47,774 bases of DNA from an uncultured Chloroflexota bacterium (GCA_903822495.1 CAIJPD010000034.1:1-47774); one strand, 5' to 3'; positions 1 to 9,931 are shown, numbered from the stretch's first letter. A program made the numbers and translations. Notes: generated by a model from the sequence alone, not told the origin.

Positions 1-187
1 CGGCGAGGATCCGGCCGGGTGTTCGTTCGAACAGCGCCTTCAGCCACCCGTACCGCAGCCCGACGGTGCGGAAGGTGATGTCGAGCGGGAGGAGCCAGAG
101 TCCCCGTCCAACGCCCACGAACCACGTGAGCCAACCGCGCAGAGCGTGTCGTCGTTTGGGTGCTTGGGACACCGCTGGATCCAGCAC
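1..187 (-). CDS. Unrecognised protein, N-terminal part (runs off left edge)
   Basis: An open frame of 62 codons starts at GTG 187 and reads without a stop to the window edge. An AAGGGAG Shine-Dalgarno lies six bases before the GTG, which decides the start. The peptide begins VLDPAVSQAPKRRHALRG and continues with a Trp/Leu-rich stretch (WLTWFVGVGRGLWLLPLD) and a basic segment containing RYGWLKALFERTPGR. This looks like a membrane-associated or amphipathic N terminus. I do not recognise the family and most of the gene is outside the window. Confidence 0.6.
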   Translation of the reverse strand, partial: MLDPAVSQAPKRRHALRGWLTWFVGVGRGLWLLPLDITFRTVGLRYGWLKALFERTPGRILA

Positions 188-505
188 GTCGGACTCCCTT
201 CGGCGGGCGCCACGCCCGACCTGATGACGCCGCCGGTCGTGCGATGTTACGCGACGGTGATGCGGCCTCGGGGGAACGGGTCGACGAACGAGGCAACCTG
301 GACCGTGAAACCGAGCCCCCGTCGGTGGCGCCGGCGCGAACCGGGCCTCGTAGTGGCTGGCCCGCCCGCCGGAGCCCCCGGAGCCATCACGATCCTCGGC
401 GGCGCCCGGGGAGCGGCCGCCGTCACCCCGTCCACTGGCCCTTGTCGGATACCAGCGGATCGCGTCCAATGCTGATGTCGGGTGCCGATTCGGGAGGACG
501 GTTCG
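188..505. other. Intergenic region between divergent genes
   Basis: About 320 bases separate the minus-strand GTG start at 187 from the plus-strand start at 506. Several open frames cross it, but none has a ribosome site or plausible composition. The only signal noted is a weak plus-strand promoter-like pair, TTGTCG (442-447), 17 bases, TCCAAT (465-470), about 35 bases before the 506 start. Nothing else was seen. Confidence 0.4.
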
Positions 506-1693
506 ATGCGAGGGTGTCTTGCCACCATCGGGTTCGTGTTCGCCGCCTTCGTCGGGATCGTCCTGTTCGCCTCGGGATTCACCTGGGTCAGGCTGCACCT
601 GCAGGCGGGCGCGGTGCTCGACCGGTGGACGGCCGCGATCGAAGCCGCCGGCGGACAGCCATCGTTCGCCGTCGTGGGTGAGCGCACCCGGCAGCTGGGC
701 GACTGGGAGCTGACCTTCGACAACGGGAAGCCCGCCCTGATGGCCGGGGCGTTCGTGACTCCGCTCAACCTTCCGGCGGACACGCCGCCCGACGGGACCG
801 TCCGCTGGCCCGACGGTTCGACCGAGCCGGTTCGCCTGGCCTCGGCACTCTCGGCGTTCAACGAGATGCGGAGCGTGGACTACAGCCGCTGCCAGTGCGA
901 GCCTCTCCGGGTCACGGCAGCTCGGCTGACGACGCGCGCGACCGAGACGACGCGCGGTCTCGTCGACATCCCGGTCTGGGAGTTCACGGTCGAAGGCACA
1001 GCCGTGCGCGTCACCCATCCGGCGCTCGCCGGTGCCTCGGCGGTGTCGGTCCCGTCTGCCCCCGACCCGGGGTCGTGGGTCATCTCGATCGACCAGGCGA
1101 CCATCGGTGCGGACGACCGCCACCTGGTGGTGCGGTTCGGCGGCGGTCCCGGGCCGGGCGAGGGCGGGTGCCTGTACGAGTACGCCACCGAGGCCGTCGA
1201 ATCGAGGTCGGCCGTCGTGGTGCTGCTCCACGAGCACCCGTGCTGGTGGGGGAACCTGCCGCCCCCCCGGGCTGCCGTCGCCTACGGCCGGACGGCCGAC
1301 GTCCGGCTGGCCTCGCCGCTGAACGGGCGTGCCGTCCTGGAACCTCGCTTCGGTCAGCCGGTCAGGTTGATCGCGCCCGACTACTCAATGGGCCCGGTCG
1401 ACGCAGATCGGGCGCTCACGGTCGCCCGCGAACACGTGTCATCCAGCCATCCGTCCACGACGGTCCTGAACGTCCGGGCCGGAACCCCTGCCCGGGGCGC
1501 GACGCGCGACGGACGAGCCTCGTGGGTCATCGAGATGGCCTACGACATGGTCGTCCCGCCCCCGGCCGCGCAGGTCCTGACCTCACGGGAGCTCTACTAC
1601 GTCGACATCGAAACCGCCGAGGTCCGGGTGGTCCAGGTCTTCTTCGGCGAGCGCACCCCGGCACCGTCCGGCACGGAGACGGGCCAGCACTGA
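506..1693 (+). CDS. Hypothetical single-pass membrane/secreted protein
   Basis: A 395-aa protein whose start is ATG 506, eight bases after GGGAGG (492-497); an in-frame GTG at 482 lacks such a site. Residues about 3-24 (CLATIGFVFAAFVGIVLFAS) form one hydrophobic anchor or uncleaved signal, followed by a predicted extracytoplasmic part of about 370 residues. That part has Cys at CQC and CLYEY but no motif I recognise. The gene overlaps the next one by ATGA, so the two are probably translationally coupled. Function unknown. Confidence 0.75.
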   Translation: MRGCLATIGFVFAAFVGIVLFASGFTWVRLHLQAGAVLDRWTAAIEAAGGQPSFAVVGERTRQLGDWELTFDNGKPALMAGAFVTPLNLPADTPPDGTVRWPDGSTEPVRLASALSAFNEMRSVDYSRCQCEPLRVTAARLTTRATETTRGLVDIPVWEFTVEGTAVRVTHPALAGASAVSVPSAPDPGSWVISIDQATIGADDRHLVVRFGGGPGPGEGGCLYEYATEAVESRSAVVVLLHEHPCWWGNLPPPRAAVAYGRTADVRLASPLNGRAVLEPRFGQPVRLIAPDYSMGPVDADRALTVAREHVSSSHPSTTVLNVRAGTPARGATRDGRASWVIEMAYDMVVPPPAAQVLTSRELYYVDIETAEVRVVQVFFGERTPAPSGTETGQH

Positions 1694-1923
1694 TGAAGAC
1701 CGTGAATCAGGCGATCACGGGCGCGTCCCGGTCGACCAGGTCCCGGATCATCAGTGCCGGAATCGTCATGGCCGTGATCGCGACTGTCGCGCCGGCAGGT
1801 TTCGTGCTGCTGCTGGCTGGCGCGAGTTGCGGTCGCAACCGCCGGCTGATCAGGACTGGGCGGGACCTGGCCAACCTCCACGGAGAGTCGAGTACGTGTG
1901 AATCTTGCGATTCGATAGATTGA
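1693..1923 (+). CDS. Small hypothetical membrane protein (76 aa)
   Basis: Starts at ATG 1693, sharing ATGA with the stop of the upstream gene, which is the main evidence that it is translated. The protein begins MKTVNQAITGASRSTRSR. It has one hydrophobic span at about residues 20-45 (IISAGIVMAVIATVAPAG and following) and ends in a short tail containing CESC. The C-terminal CxxC could bind metal or form a disulfide, but this is speculation. No family recognised. Confidence 0.55.
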   Translation: MKTVNQAITGASRSTRSRIISAGIVMAVIATVAPAGFVLLLAGASCGRNRRLIRTGRDLANLHGESSTCESCDSID

Positions 1924-1990
1924 CTCTTGCTCGACAGGGGCCTATGGCGGCGGCGTCCGCGGCCCGTGACCCGGGACCTCGAGGCTCCCG

Positions 1991-2614
1991 CTAGGCGTCG
2001 TCCGAGCCGGCGAGCAGGCCCCACGGAAGGAGCCACGCGGCCGCGACCGCCAGGGCCCATAGCAGGGGGCGCAACGGGTCCGTCGACAGGTAGGCGAGGG
2101 CGACCTTCGTGACGCTGTCGATCGACGCGAGCCGGATCGTGGAGGCCGGCAGGCCCACGACGTCCGCCGCCGCGAGCGCATGGCTGATGATCAGGTACTC
2201 GCCCGCGGTCACGGCCGCGGTCGTCAGGGCGACCGAGATGACCGGCAACATGAAGGACACGCGCCGTCGACCGCCGACCGTGCCAGCGACGACGACGGTG
2301 GCGGCGATCAGCAGGCCGACGAGCCAGGCGGCCCGTCCCTGGCCGAACTTGATCCCCGCCTCGAACCAGTACCACCCCGCGGTGAAGAAGACGGCCGCGG
2401 CGGCACCGATCAGGACGGCGAGCGTGAGATTGGGCTCCCGGACGGCAGTGGCCGGCGGCTGGCCAAGCTCTCTGGAGGCCGCGGGCGGGACCTTGGCGCC
2501 CGGGATGACGGGTTGCGGCTTCGCCTCGCCTCGCTTGACGTGGCACTTGTAGCAGCGGCCGTTGTTCTGGTCGTTGAGCGAGTTGCATTGATCGCAAATC
2601 CAGTAGCCACCCAT
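1991..2614 (-). CDS. Membrane protein with N-terminal RanBP2-type zinc finger
   Basis: A 207-aa protein. Its first 25 residues match the RanBP2-type zinc finger pattern W-x-C-x2-C-x3-N-x6-C-x2-C exactly: W5, C7, C10, N14, C21, C24. A Pro/Lys-rich linker follows, then four to five hydrophobic segments from about residue 65 to the C terminus, so the finger is probably a cytoplasmic head on a multi-pass membrane protein. A good ribosome site (GGAGG, seven bases before ATG) supports the start. It is convergent with the upstream pair. Bacterial proteins with a single N-terminal zinc ribbon or finger and a membrane domain are common but mostly uncharacterised; role unknown. Confidence 0.8.
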   Translation of the reverse strand: MGGYWICDQCNSLNDQNNGRCYKCHVKRGEAKPQPVIPGAKVPPAASRELGQPPATAVREPNLTLAVLIGAAAAVFFTAGWYWFEAGIKFGQGRAAWLVGLLIAATVVVAGTVGGRRRVSFMLPVISVALTTAAVTAGEYLIISHALAAADVVGLPASTIRLASIDSVTKVALAYLSTDPLRPLLWALAVAAAWLLPWGLLAGSDDA

Positions 2615-2837
2615 CGAGGCACCTCCACCACGCGCGTCGTCCCTCGGCCGGTCGGCACGTTAGCGGCGCACGATGGCACGCGCAAGGGCCGCTTGTCCGT
2701 CGGCGGCGCCGATGTCGAGATCGGCCCCGGGGGCACTACCATGGCGAGCTGCGGGCGTCCGCCGACGCCACGGGCAATCGCGTCGGCACCCTCCTGGGGC
2801 CGAGGGCCTCCGTCCCGAAGGCGCATGGGAGCGTGTC

Positions 2838-3302
2838 GTGTCCTACGTCGTGGATTTCGCCACCGTCTCGACCACCGGCCTGGAGTCCTCGCCGGTGGCC
2901 GACGCCCTCGCCGGGCTGCGGGCCAACGAGGCCCGCTACTTCAAGAACAAGTACGGCCACGACTTCACCGTGGCGCCCGCGAGCGAGGCCCGGGCGACGA
3001 TCGACTACGTCCACCACATCCTGGAGAAGGAGCGTGGGCTGGTCATCGCGTCCCGCCCGCTCGAGGCGACGTCCTTCGTGGTCGAGAACGTCCGCTGGAC
3101 CTACGTCTTCTACGAGAGCGGCCTGGCGATCAACGTGCTGTACACGATCGATGGCCCCAGCAAGCGGGCGGTCGGGTTCAAGCTGTCCGACGGGATGGAG
3201 ATCCCCGCCGAGCTTGCCACGCGGTTCAAGTTCGCGCGCCAGAAGTCGAAGCTGGCGGGGACCATCCGTGGCTCGTTCTTCGTGATCAAGGGCGAGTACT
3301 GA
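2838..3302 (+). CDS. Unrecognised conserved-looking protein (154 aa)
   Basis: The best start is GTG 2838, preceded by GGGAG (2827-2831) with six bases between; the open frame extends further upstream, but there the composition is non-coding-like (Arg/Ala/Pro). The protein begins VSYVVDFATVSTTGLES and has a balanced, soluble alpha/beta composition with many Tyr and Phe (RYFKNKYGHDF, WTYVFYESG, SFFVIKGEY). No signal peptide, membrane span or known motif was seen. It stands alone, 87 bases before purU. Function unknown. Confidence 0.7.
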   Translation: MSYVVDFATVSTTGLESSPVADALAGLRANEARYFKNKYGHDFTVAPASEARATIDYVHHILEKERGLVIASRPLEATSFVVENVRWTYVFYESGLAINVLYTIDGPSKRAVGFKLSDGMEIPAELATRFKFARQKSKLAGTIRGSFFVIKGEY

Positions 3303-3389
3303 CGTCAGCTGGCGGGGGGGTCGCCCCACGCCGAGCCGACACGTCAGGCCCGCGTCCCCACCGTTCCCGAAAGGACGTCATCGCTTCCC

Positions 3390-4229
<840 letters not shown>

Positions 4230-4327
4230 TCGACGGCTGAGGCCGCGCGGGGCCTGCCGGGCTGCGGATGCCGACCCGCCCGGGGCCTGCCGCCCGCGCG
4301 ACGGCCGCCTCGCCGCCCGCGCGCGAA

Positions 4328-4338
4328 CCTATACTCGG
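4328..4338 (+). promoter_or_regulatory. Candidate -10 promoter element of the molybdenum hydroxylase operon
   Basis: CCTATACTCGG contains TATACT (4330-4335), one base from the consensus -10, about 45 bases before the GTG start at 4380. The same 11 bases occur at 24665-24675 before the substrate-binding protein gene. No clear -35 was seen. Confidence 0.4.
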
Positions 4339-4379
4339 GCTGCGCCCCACCCCCTCTTCGGGATGCGTGAGGTGCGCCG

Positions 4380-5249
4380 GTGACCATGACCCTTCCGCCG
4401 TTCCGGTACGTGGTGCCGGTGCGGCTAGATGACGCGCTCGACCTGCTCGCGGAGCATGGCCCCGGCGCCCGGGTGATGGCCGGCGGGACCGACATCATCG
4501 TCGCCATGCGCGAGCGCGGCCTCCGGCTGGGCTGCCTGGTCGACCTCAAGCACATCCCGGGACTCGCGGCGATCGGCGTCGGGCCGTCGGGCTCGCTCTC
4601 GATCGGGTCGCTGACCCCCGTCCGCGACGTGGAGCGATCCGCGGTGGTCCGTGACGGCTGGGGCGTCCTGGCCTCGGCGGCCGGGATGCTCGCCTCCATC
4701 CAGGTGCGCAACAAGGCCACGCTGGGGGGCAACATCTGCAACGCCTCGCCGGCCGCGGACCTGGCGCCGCCGCTCCTGGTCCTCGACGCCGTCGCGGTGG
4801 CCTACGGCCGCCAGGGCGAGCGCTCCATCCCCATGGCCCAGCTGTTTGCGGGGCCGGGCCGGACCACGCTCAACGGGGACATCCTGACGGGCTTCACGAT
4901 CCCGCCCATGCCGGGCGGGGCGCGGGCGGTCCACCTCAAGCACGGGCCGCGCAACGCGATGGACATCGCCATCGCGGGCGTCGCGGTGCTGGCCGTGCCC
5001 GACGCCAGTGGCACGCGCTGGGCCGACGCGCGGATCGCCCTGGGCTCGGTCGCGCCGACGCCGATCCGGGCCACGGCCGCCGAGGCGGCGCTCCGCGGCG
5101 CCCTGATCGGGCCCGAGTCCATCGACGAGGCCGCCCGGCTCGCGGCGGAGGCCGCCAGCCCCATCGGCGACGTCCGTGGCTCCGCCGACTACCGCCGCGC
5201 CATGATCGCGGCCCTCACCCGCCGCGCCCTCCAGGAGGTGTCCGCGTGA
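4380..5249 (+). CDS. Molybdenum hydroxylase FAD-binding subunit (XdhB/CoxM family)
   Basis: This 289-aa medium subunit holds FAD and passes electrons from the iron-sulfur subunit to an external acceptor. The family FAD motifs are present: AGGTD at residues 34-38 and TLGGN at about 114, with RNKATLGGNICNASPAAD typical of the family. The GTG at 4380 is chosen because GAGG (4369-4372) lies seven bases upstream; ATG 4386 is the alternative. It is the first gene of a tightly coupled operon: its stop overlaps the start of the 2Fe-2S subunit by four bases. The physiological substrate cannot be told from sequence. Confidence 0.93.
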   Translation: MTMTLPPFRYVVPVRLDDALDLLAEHGPGARVMAGGTDIIVAMRERGLRLGCLVDLKHIPGLAAIGVGPSGSLSIGSLTPVRDVERSAVVRDGWGVLASAAGMLASIQVRNKATLGGNICNASPAADLAPPLLVLDAVAVAYGRQGERSIPMAQLFAGPGRTTLNGDILTGFTIPPMPGGARAVHLKHGPRNAMDIAIAGVAVLAVPDASGTRWADARIALGSVAPTPIRATAAEAALRGALIGPESIDEAARLAAEAASPIGDVRGSADYRRAMIAALTRRALQEVSA

Positions 5250-5779
5250 CCGCGCTGCAGAACCCCGCTCCGGCCAAGGTCGTCCTGAGCCTGACCATCA
5301 ACGGCGAGCCGCGCCAGGCCCTGGTGGCGCCCCACCGTTCCCTGCTCGAGGTGCTCCGCGAGGACCTGGAGCTGACGGGCGCCAAGCGCGGCTGCGATGC
5401 CGGCGACTGCGGCGCCTGCTCGGTCATCCTCGACGGCCGCCTCGTCGCCAGCTGCCTGACCCTTGCCCTCGAGGCGGAGGGGGCGACGCTGCGGACGATC
5501 GAGGGCGTGGCGCTCGACGATCGCCCCGACGCGGCACTCCACCCCATCCAGCAGTCCTTCGCCCGGCACGCCGCCGTCCAGTGCGGCTTCTGCACCCCGG
5601 GGATGGTGATGGCCACCGTGGCCCTGCTCGAAGAGAACCCGCACCCCACGGAGCAGGAGGTCCGGCAAGGGATCGCCGGGAACCTCTGCCGGTGCACCGG
5701 CTACTCCCAGATCGTGGAGGCCATCCTGGACGCGGCCAACGCCGCGCCAGCCGCACAGACCGCCGGAGCGCCGCGATGA
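5246..5779 (+). CDS. Molybdenum hydroxylase [2Fe-2S] subunit (XdhC-domain/CoxS family)
   Basis: This small subunit of 177 aa carries two [2Fe-2S] clusters that relay electrons from the Moco subunit to FAD. All eight expected cysteines are visible: a plant-type ferredoxin cluster at C50, C55, C58 and C70 (CDAGDCGACSVILDG), and an alpha-helical cluster at C113, C116, C148 and C150 (CGFCTPGMV and CRCTGY). The length fits the family. It overlaps both neighbours (GTGA at its start, ATGA at its end), indicating stoichiometric co-translation of the complex. Confidence 0.95.
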   Translation: MTALQNPAPAKVVLSLTINGEPRQALVAPHRSLLEVLREDLELTGAKRGCDAGDCGACSVILDGRLVASCLTLALEAEGATLRTIEGVALDDRPDAALHPIQQSFARHAAVQCGFCTPGMVMATVALLEENPHPTEQEVRQGIAGNLCRCTGYSQIVEAILDAANAAPAAQTAGAPR

Positions 5780-8043
5780 ACGAGACCGTGGTTGGCACCA
5801 GCGTCCTGCGACGCGATGCCCCGGGCAAGCTCATCGGCCAGGCCCGCTACGCCGACGACCTGGTCCTGCCCCGGATGCTGTACGCGGCCACCACCCGGTG
5901 CAGCCTGCCCCACGCCCGGATCGTCTCGATCGACACGGCGCCGGCGCTGGCGATCCCCGGCGTCCACGCCGTCCTCACCGCCAAGGACATCCCGGGCACC
6001 AACGCCGTGGGCCCGGTGGTCAAGGACCAGCCGGTCCTCGCGGACGGCGTCGTCCGCTACGTCGGCGAATCCGTCGCGATCGTGGCGGCCGAGACCAAGG
6101 ACGCCGCCATGGCGGCCGCGGCCGCCGTGGTCGTGGTGTACGAGGAGCTCCCGGGCGTCTTCGATCCCATCGAGGGCATGGCCGACGGGGCCCGCAAGGT
6201 CTTCGCCAAGGGCAACATCGGCTCGCGGACGCGGCTCCGGCGCGGCGACGTGGCCGCCGGCTTCGCGGCCTCCGACGTGATCGTGGAGGGCGACTTCACG
6301 ACCCAGATGATCGAGCACTCGTACATCGAGCCCGAATCGTCCGTGGCGACGATCGAGCCCGACGGGTCGATCGTGATCTACGCCGCCACCCAGTACATCC
6401 ACTACGACCGCGACGAGGTGGCCCGCACCCTGGGCGTGCCCTCCAGCGAGGTCCGCGTGATCCAGATGACGACCGGCGGCGGCTTCGGCGGCAAGTTCGG
6501 GAGCCCGCTCCCGCAGTGCCACGCGGCGCTCCTCGCCATGAAGACGGGTCGGCCGGTCAAGGTGACCTGGACGCGCGGAGAATCCATCGGGACCTCCATC
6601 AAGCGCCACCCCTACCAGATGCACTACAAGGTTGGCGCGCGGTCCGACGGGATGCTCCAGGCCGTCGAGGCCCGCCTCATCTCCGACACGGGCGCCTACC
6701 TCGTGACCGGCAACTCCGTCCTGGGCAAGTCCACCACGCACTGCACGGGGCCGTACTCGGTGCCCAACGTGTCGGCCGACGGGTTCGCCGTCCACACCAA
6801 CAACCCGCCCTCCGGCGCCATGCGCGGCTACGGCGTTCCGCAGGTCACCATCGCCATCGAGCAGGTGATGGACGAGATCGCCCACCGCCTGGGGATGGAT
6901 CCCGTGGAGCTGCGGCTGCGCAACGCCCTGGACATCGGGTCTACCACGGCCACCGGCCAGGTGCTCAAGGGCAGCGTCGGCATCAAGGAGGCACTCCGGG
7001 GCGCCGGGGCGGCCGCCGAAGCGTTCCGGGCCGAGATCGACCAGGCCCCGCCCGGCCGTCGCCGCGGCGTTGGCGTGGCAGCCAGCTGGCACGGGACGGC
7101 CAGCGCCCGCCGACCATCCGAAGGCACGACCGTGGTCAACGTCATGAAGGACGGCAGCGTCTCGGTGATCACGGGAGCGGTGGAGATCGGGCAGGGCTCC
7201 GACACCGTGATGGGGATGATCGCCGCGGAGGAGCTGCGCGTCCCCTTCGAGAAGGTCCGCGTCTTCACCACGGACAGCGCCGTGGCGCCGGACTGCGAGG
7301 CCACCACGGCCAGCCGGGTGACCTACATCACCGGCAACGCCACCCGCCGCGCGGGCGCCGAGGCACGCCGGCAGATCCTGGAGATGGCCAGCCAGGACCT
7401 GGAGGCCAGCGTCGACGACCTGGAGCTGCGCGATGGCGTGGTCACGGTCATCGGCGCCCCCAGCCGCCGGCGAACCTTCGCCGACATGGTCTTCGAGCGG
7501 GGCATGCAGGGCGTGACCGCCGTGGGCAGCTTCATCGCGGAGATCGTGGCCCCCGACGCCGAGACGATGCAGGGGATCCCCCATCCCACCTACGGGCTGG
7601 CGGCGCATGCCGCCCTGGTCGAGGTGGAGATGGATACCGGCCGGATCCGGGTCCTCAAGTACGCGGCCTTCAACGACGTGGGCCGCGCGATCAATCCCAT
7701 CTCCGTGATCGGCCAGTCGTCGGGCGGCGCGGTGATGGGGATCGGCTACGGCATCCTCGAGGAGGTACAGCTCCGGGAGGGCCGGGTGGTCACCCCCAAC
7801 TTCGCGACGTACATGCTGCCGACCGCGCTGGACGTGCCGGCCATCGACGTCGGGATCGTGGAGGCTCCCGAGGCCACCGGCCCCTACGGCGCCAAGGGGC
7901 TGGGCGAGCTGGCGGCCAACCCGGGCGGAGCCACGATTCTGTGCGCGATCCGGGACGCGACGGGGATGATGATGACCAGGACGCCGGTCACCCCCGAGCG
8001 GCTCTTCATGGCCATGCAGGAGGCCGGGGTCTCGACTCGCTAG
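5776..8043 (+). CDS. Molybdenum hydroxylase Moco-binding catalytic subunit (xanthine dehydrogenase family)
   Basis: A 755-aa large subunit that oxidises a substrate carbon at the Mo centre. Start is ATG 5776, within ATGA of the preceding stop. Moco contacts include GGGFGGKFG (about residues 234-242). The catalytic Glu is in GAKGLGE (E711). The active-site loop reads PPSGAMRGYGVPQ rather than the AYRCSFR of true (form I) CO dehydrogenase or AYRGAGR of form II, so I call it a xanthine-dehydrogenase or hydroxybenzoyl-CoA-reductase-like hydroxylase and not a CO dehydrogenase. Substrate unknown. No XdhC/MocA-type maturation gene lies in the window; two rhodanese-domain genes follow. Confidence 0.93.
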   Translation: MNETVVGTSVLRRDAPGKLIGQARYADDLVLPRMLYAATTRCSLPHARIVSIDTAPALAIPGVHAVLTAKDIPGTNAVGPVVKDQPVLADGVVRYVGESVAIVAAETKDAAMAAAAAVVVVYEELPGVFDPIEGMADGARKVFAKGNIGSRTRLRRGDVAAGFAASDVIVEGDFTTQMIEHSYIEPESSVATIEPDGSIVIYAATQYIHYDRDEVARTLGVPSSEVRVIQMTTGGGFGGKFGSPLPQCHAALLAMKTGRPVKVTWTRGESIGTSIKRHPYQMHYKVGARSDGMLQAVEARLISDTGAYLVTGNSVLGKSTTHCTGPYSVPNVSADGFAVHTNNPPSGAMRGYGVPQVTIAIEQVMDEIAHRLGMDPVELRLRNALDIGSTTATGQVLKGSVGIKEALRGAGAAAEAFRAEIDQAPPGRRRGVGVAASWHGTASARRPSEGTTVVNVMKDGSVSVITGAVEIGQGSDTVMGMIAAEELRVPFEKVRVFTTDSAVAPDCEATTASRVTYITGNATRRAGAEARRQILEMASQDLEASVDDLELRDGVVTVIGAPSRRRTFADMVFERGMQGVTAVGSFIAEIVAPDAETMQGIPHPTYGLAAHAALVEVEMDTGRIRVLKYAAFNDVGRAINPISVIGQSSGGAVMGIGYGILEEVQLREGRVVTPNFATYMLPTALDVPAIDVGIVEAPEATGPYGAKGLGELAANPGGATILCAIRDATGMMMTRTPVTPERLFMAMQEAGVSTR

Positions 8044-8068
8044 TCCCGGCGGCTCTCCGGCGAGGGCA

Positions 8069-8096
8069 CCGCGTCGCGCGCGACTGCGCGACGCGG
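8069..8096 (+). terminator. GC-rich hairpin after the hydroxylase operon
   Basis: CCGCGTCGCGC (8069-8079) pairs perfectly with GCGCGACGCGG (8086-8096) around a six-base loop, 26 bases after the operon stop. There is no T tract, so it may be a weak terminator or an mRNA-stabilising end. Confidence 0.45.
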
Positions 8097-8305
8097 GGGT
8101 TCCCGCAGCCAGCCCCCGAACCGGGCCGGCGCCGCTCGGTTCGCATGTATCCCTTTCGGGCTCGATCTCGTCAATGAGGCAGAAGGGTCGCGAGTGCGGC
8201 CCGCCCATGAGCGTGAGCATGAGCCCCAAGGGAACACACAGCATCGACATGGCCGGTTACGGCGAGCCGCTGCCCGGCGCGCCAGGCCACGGGGAGCGCC
8301 AGCCC

Positions 8306-9931
8306 ATGGCCGTCGTGATCATCGGCGGCGTCGCGGGCGGGATGTCGGCGGCGACCCGCCTGCGCCGGCTGGACGAGTCGGCCCGGATCACGATCATCGA
8401 GCGCAGCGGCTACGTGTCGTTCGCCAACTGCGGGCTCCCCTACCACGTGGGCGGCGTCATCGGCGAGCGGGACGCGCTGCTCCTCCAGACCCCCCAGTCG
8501 CTGGGCGAGCGGTTCAAGCTCGACGTCCGGGTGCGCCACGAGGCCGTCCGCATCGACCGCGACCGGCGCGTGGTGGTGGTCCGCGATCTCGACGGGGGCA
8601 CGGACGCCGAGCTCCCGTATGACGCCCTCATCCTCTCGCCCGGGGCCTCGCCGGTGCTCCCCCGGATCCCGGGAATCGAGCGGGCCCTGTCGCTGCGCAG
8701 CATGGAAGACGCCGACCGGCTGGTGGCGGCGGCCAGCGACGCGCGGACCGCGCTGGTCATCGGCGGCGGCTTCGTGGGCCTCGAGATGGCGGAGAACCTG
8801 GTCCATCGTGGCCTGGCCACCTTGGTCGTGGAGGCGACCGCCCAGGTCATGGCACCACTCGACCCCGAGATGGCCGAGCTGGTCCACCGCCGCATCCGGC
8901 ACGCCAAGGTGGATCTCCGCCTGGGTTCCGGCGTGACCTCGATCGACGCGACCCACGTGACCCTCGCCACCGGCGAGCGACTGCCCGCGGACCTGGTCAT
9001 GGCCGCGATCGGCGTCCGTCCCGAGACGGGGCTGGCAGGCGGCGCGGGGCTGGCGATCGGGCCCCGGGGCGGCATCGTCATCGACGAGCACTTCCGCACC
9101 AGCGACCCGCACATCTACGCCGTGGGCGACGCCGTCGAGAAGCGCGACGGCCTGGACGGCTCCGAGGCGCTCATCCCGCTGGCCAACACGGCCAACCGGC
9201 AGGGCCGCTTCGTGGCCGACGTGATCGCTGGCCGCCCGGGCACCGACCGCGGCGTCTACGGGACCGCGATCGTCGGCGTCTTCGGCCTCCAGGTCGCCAC
9301 CACCGGCTGGAACGAGAAGCGGCTGCGCGCGGCGGGACGACCGTACCTCGCCGTCCACACCCACCCGTCATCGCACGCGGGCTACTACCCGGGCGCCGAC
9401 GGGATGGCGCTCAAGCTGCTGCTGGACCCGGGGACGGACCGCATCCTGGGCGCGCAGGGCGTGGGCAAGTCCGGCATCGACAAGCGGATCGACGTCATCG
9501 CCACGGCCATGGCCGGCAATCTCACCGCCAGCGACCTCGCCGACCTCGAACTGGCCTACGCCCCGCAGTTCTCGTCCGCCAAGGACCCGGTGAACATGCT
9601 GGGCTACGCGGCGATGAACGCGCGGAGCGGCCTGACGCCCACCATCGAATGGCACGAGCTCCAGGCGGCGATGTCCCAGGGCGCCGCGCTGGTTGACGTG
9701 CGGTCCCGCGAGGAGCACCGCCGGGGCGCCATCCCGGGCTCCATCCTGATCCCGGTGGACGAATTGCGCGACCGGCTGGACGAGGTCCCCAGCGGCCCGG
9801 TCGTGGTCCACTGCGCGGTCGGCATCCGGGGGCACACGGCCACCCGGATCCTGCGCCAGCGCGGCTGGGATCGGGTTCGCAACCTGGACGGCGGCTACGC
9901 CACCTGGGCGGCGGGCACGGGCCGCCCATGA
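8306..9931 (+). CDS. CoA-disulfide reductase with C-terminal rhodanese domain (CoADR-Rhd)
   Basis: A 541-aa flavoprotein disulfide reductase of the single-cysteine class fused to a rhodanese. Start is ATG 8306, nine bases after GGGGAG; the frame extends upstream to 8174 without support. Order: FAD motif VVIIGGVAGGMSAATRLRR, redox Cys C42 in SFANCGLPYHVGG, a NAD(P)H motif near VIGGGFVGLEMAENL, a second FAD motif ending in YAVGDA, a dimerisation domain, then rhodanese (about residues 450-541) with active Cys C503 in HCAVGIRG. CoADR-Rhd enzymes reduce CoA disulfides, persulfides or polysulfide; the fused domain suggests sulfane-sulfur handling. The next gene is another rhodanese. Confidence 0.92.
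   Translation: MAVVIIGGVAGGMSAATRLRRLDESARITIIERSGYVSFANCGLPYHVGGVIGERDALLLQTPQSLGERFKLDVRVRHEAVRIDRDRRVVVVRDLDGGTDAELPYDALILSPGASPVLPRIPGIERALSLRSMEDADRLVAAASDARTALVIGGGFVGLEMAENLVHRGLATLVVEATAQVMAPLDPEMAELVHRRIRHAKVDLRLGSGVTSIDATHVTLATGERLPADLVMAAIGVRPETGLAGGAGLAIGPRGGIVIDEHFRTSDPHIYAVGDAVEKRDGLDGSEALIPLANTANRQGRFVADVIAGRPGTDRGVYGTAIVGVFGLQVATTGWNEKRLRAAGRPYLAVHTHPSSHAGYYPGADGMALKLLLDPGTDRILGAQGVGKSGIDKRIDVIATAMAGNLTASDLADLELAYAPQFSSAKDPVNMLGYAAMNARSGLTPTIEWHELQAAMSQGAALVDVRSREEHRRGAIPGSILIPVDELRDRLDEVPSGPVVVHCAVGIRGHTATRILRQRGWDRVRNLDGGYATWAAGTGRP

Noticed and set aside
146..861. Open frames 146-475, 160-681 and 247-861 near the left end
   Set aside because: They have no ribosome sites and skewed composition, and they overlap the better supported gene at 506-1693.
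2673..2837. N-terminal extension of the 154-aa protein to 2673
   Set aside because: The extension is Arg/Ala/Pro-rich and lacks a ribosome site, whereas GTG 2838 has GGGAG at proper spacing.
5776..8043. CO dehydrogenase large subunit (CoxL)
   Set aside because: The active-site loop is SGAMRGYG and lacks AYRCSFR, so a xanthine-dehydrogenase-type hydroxylase is the better call.
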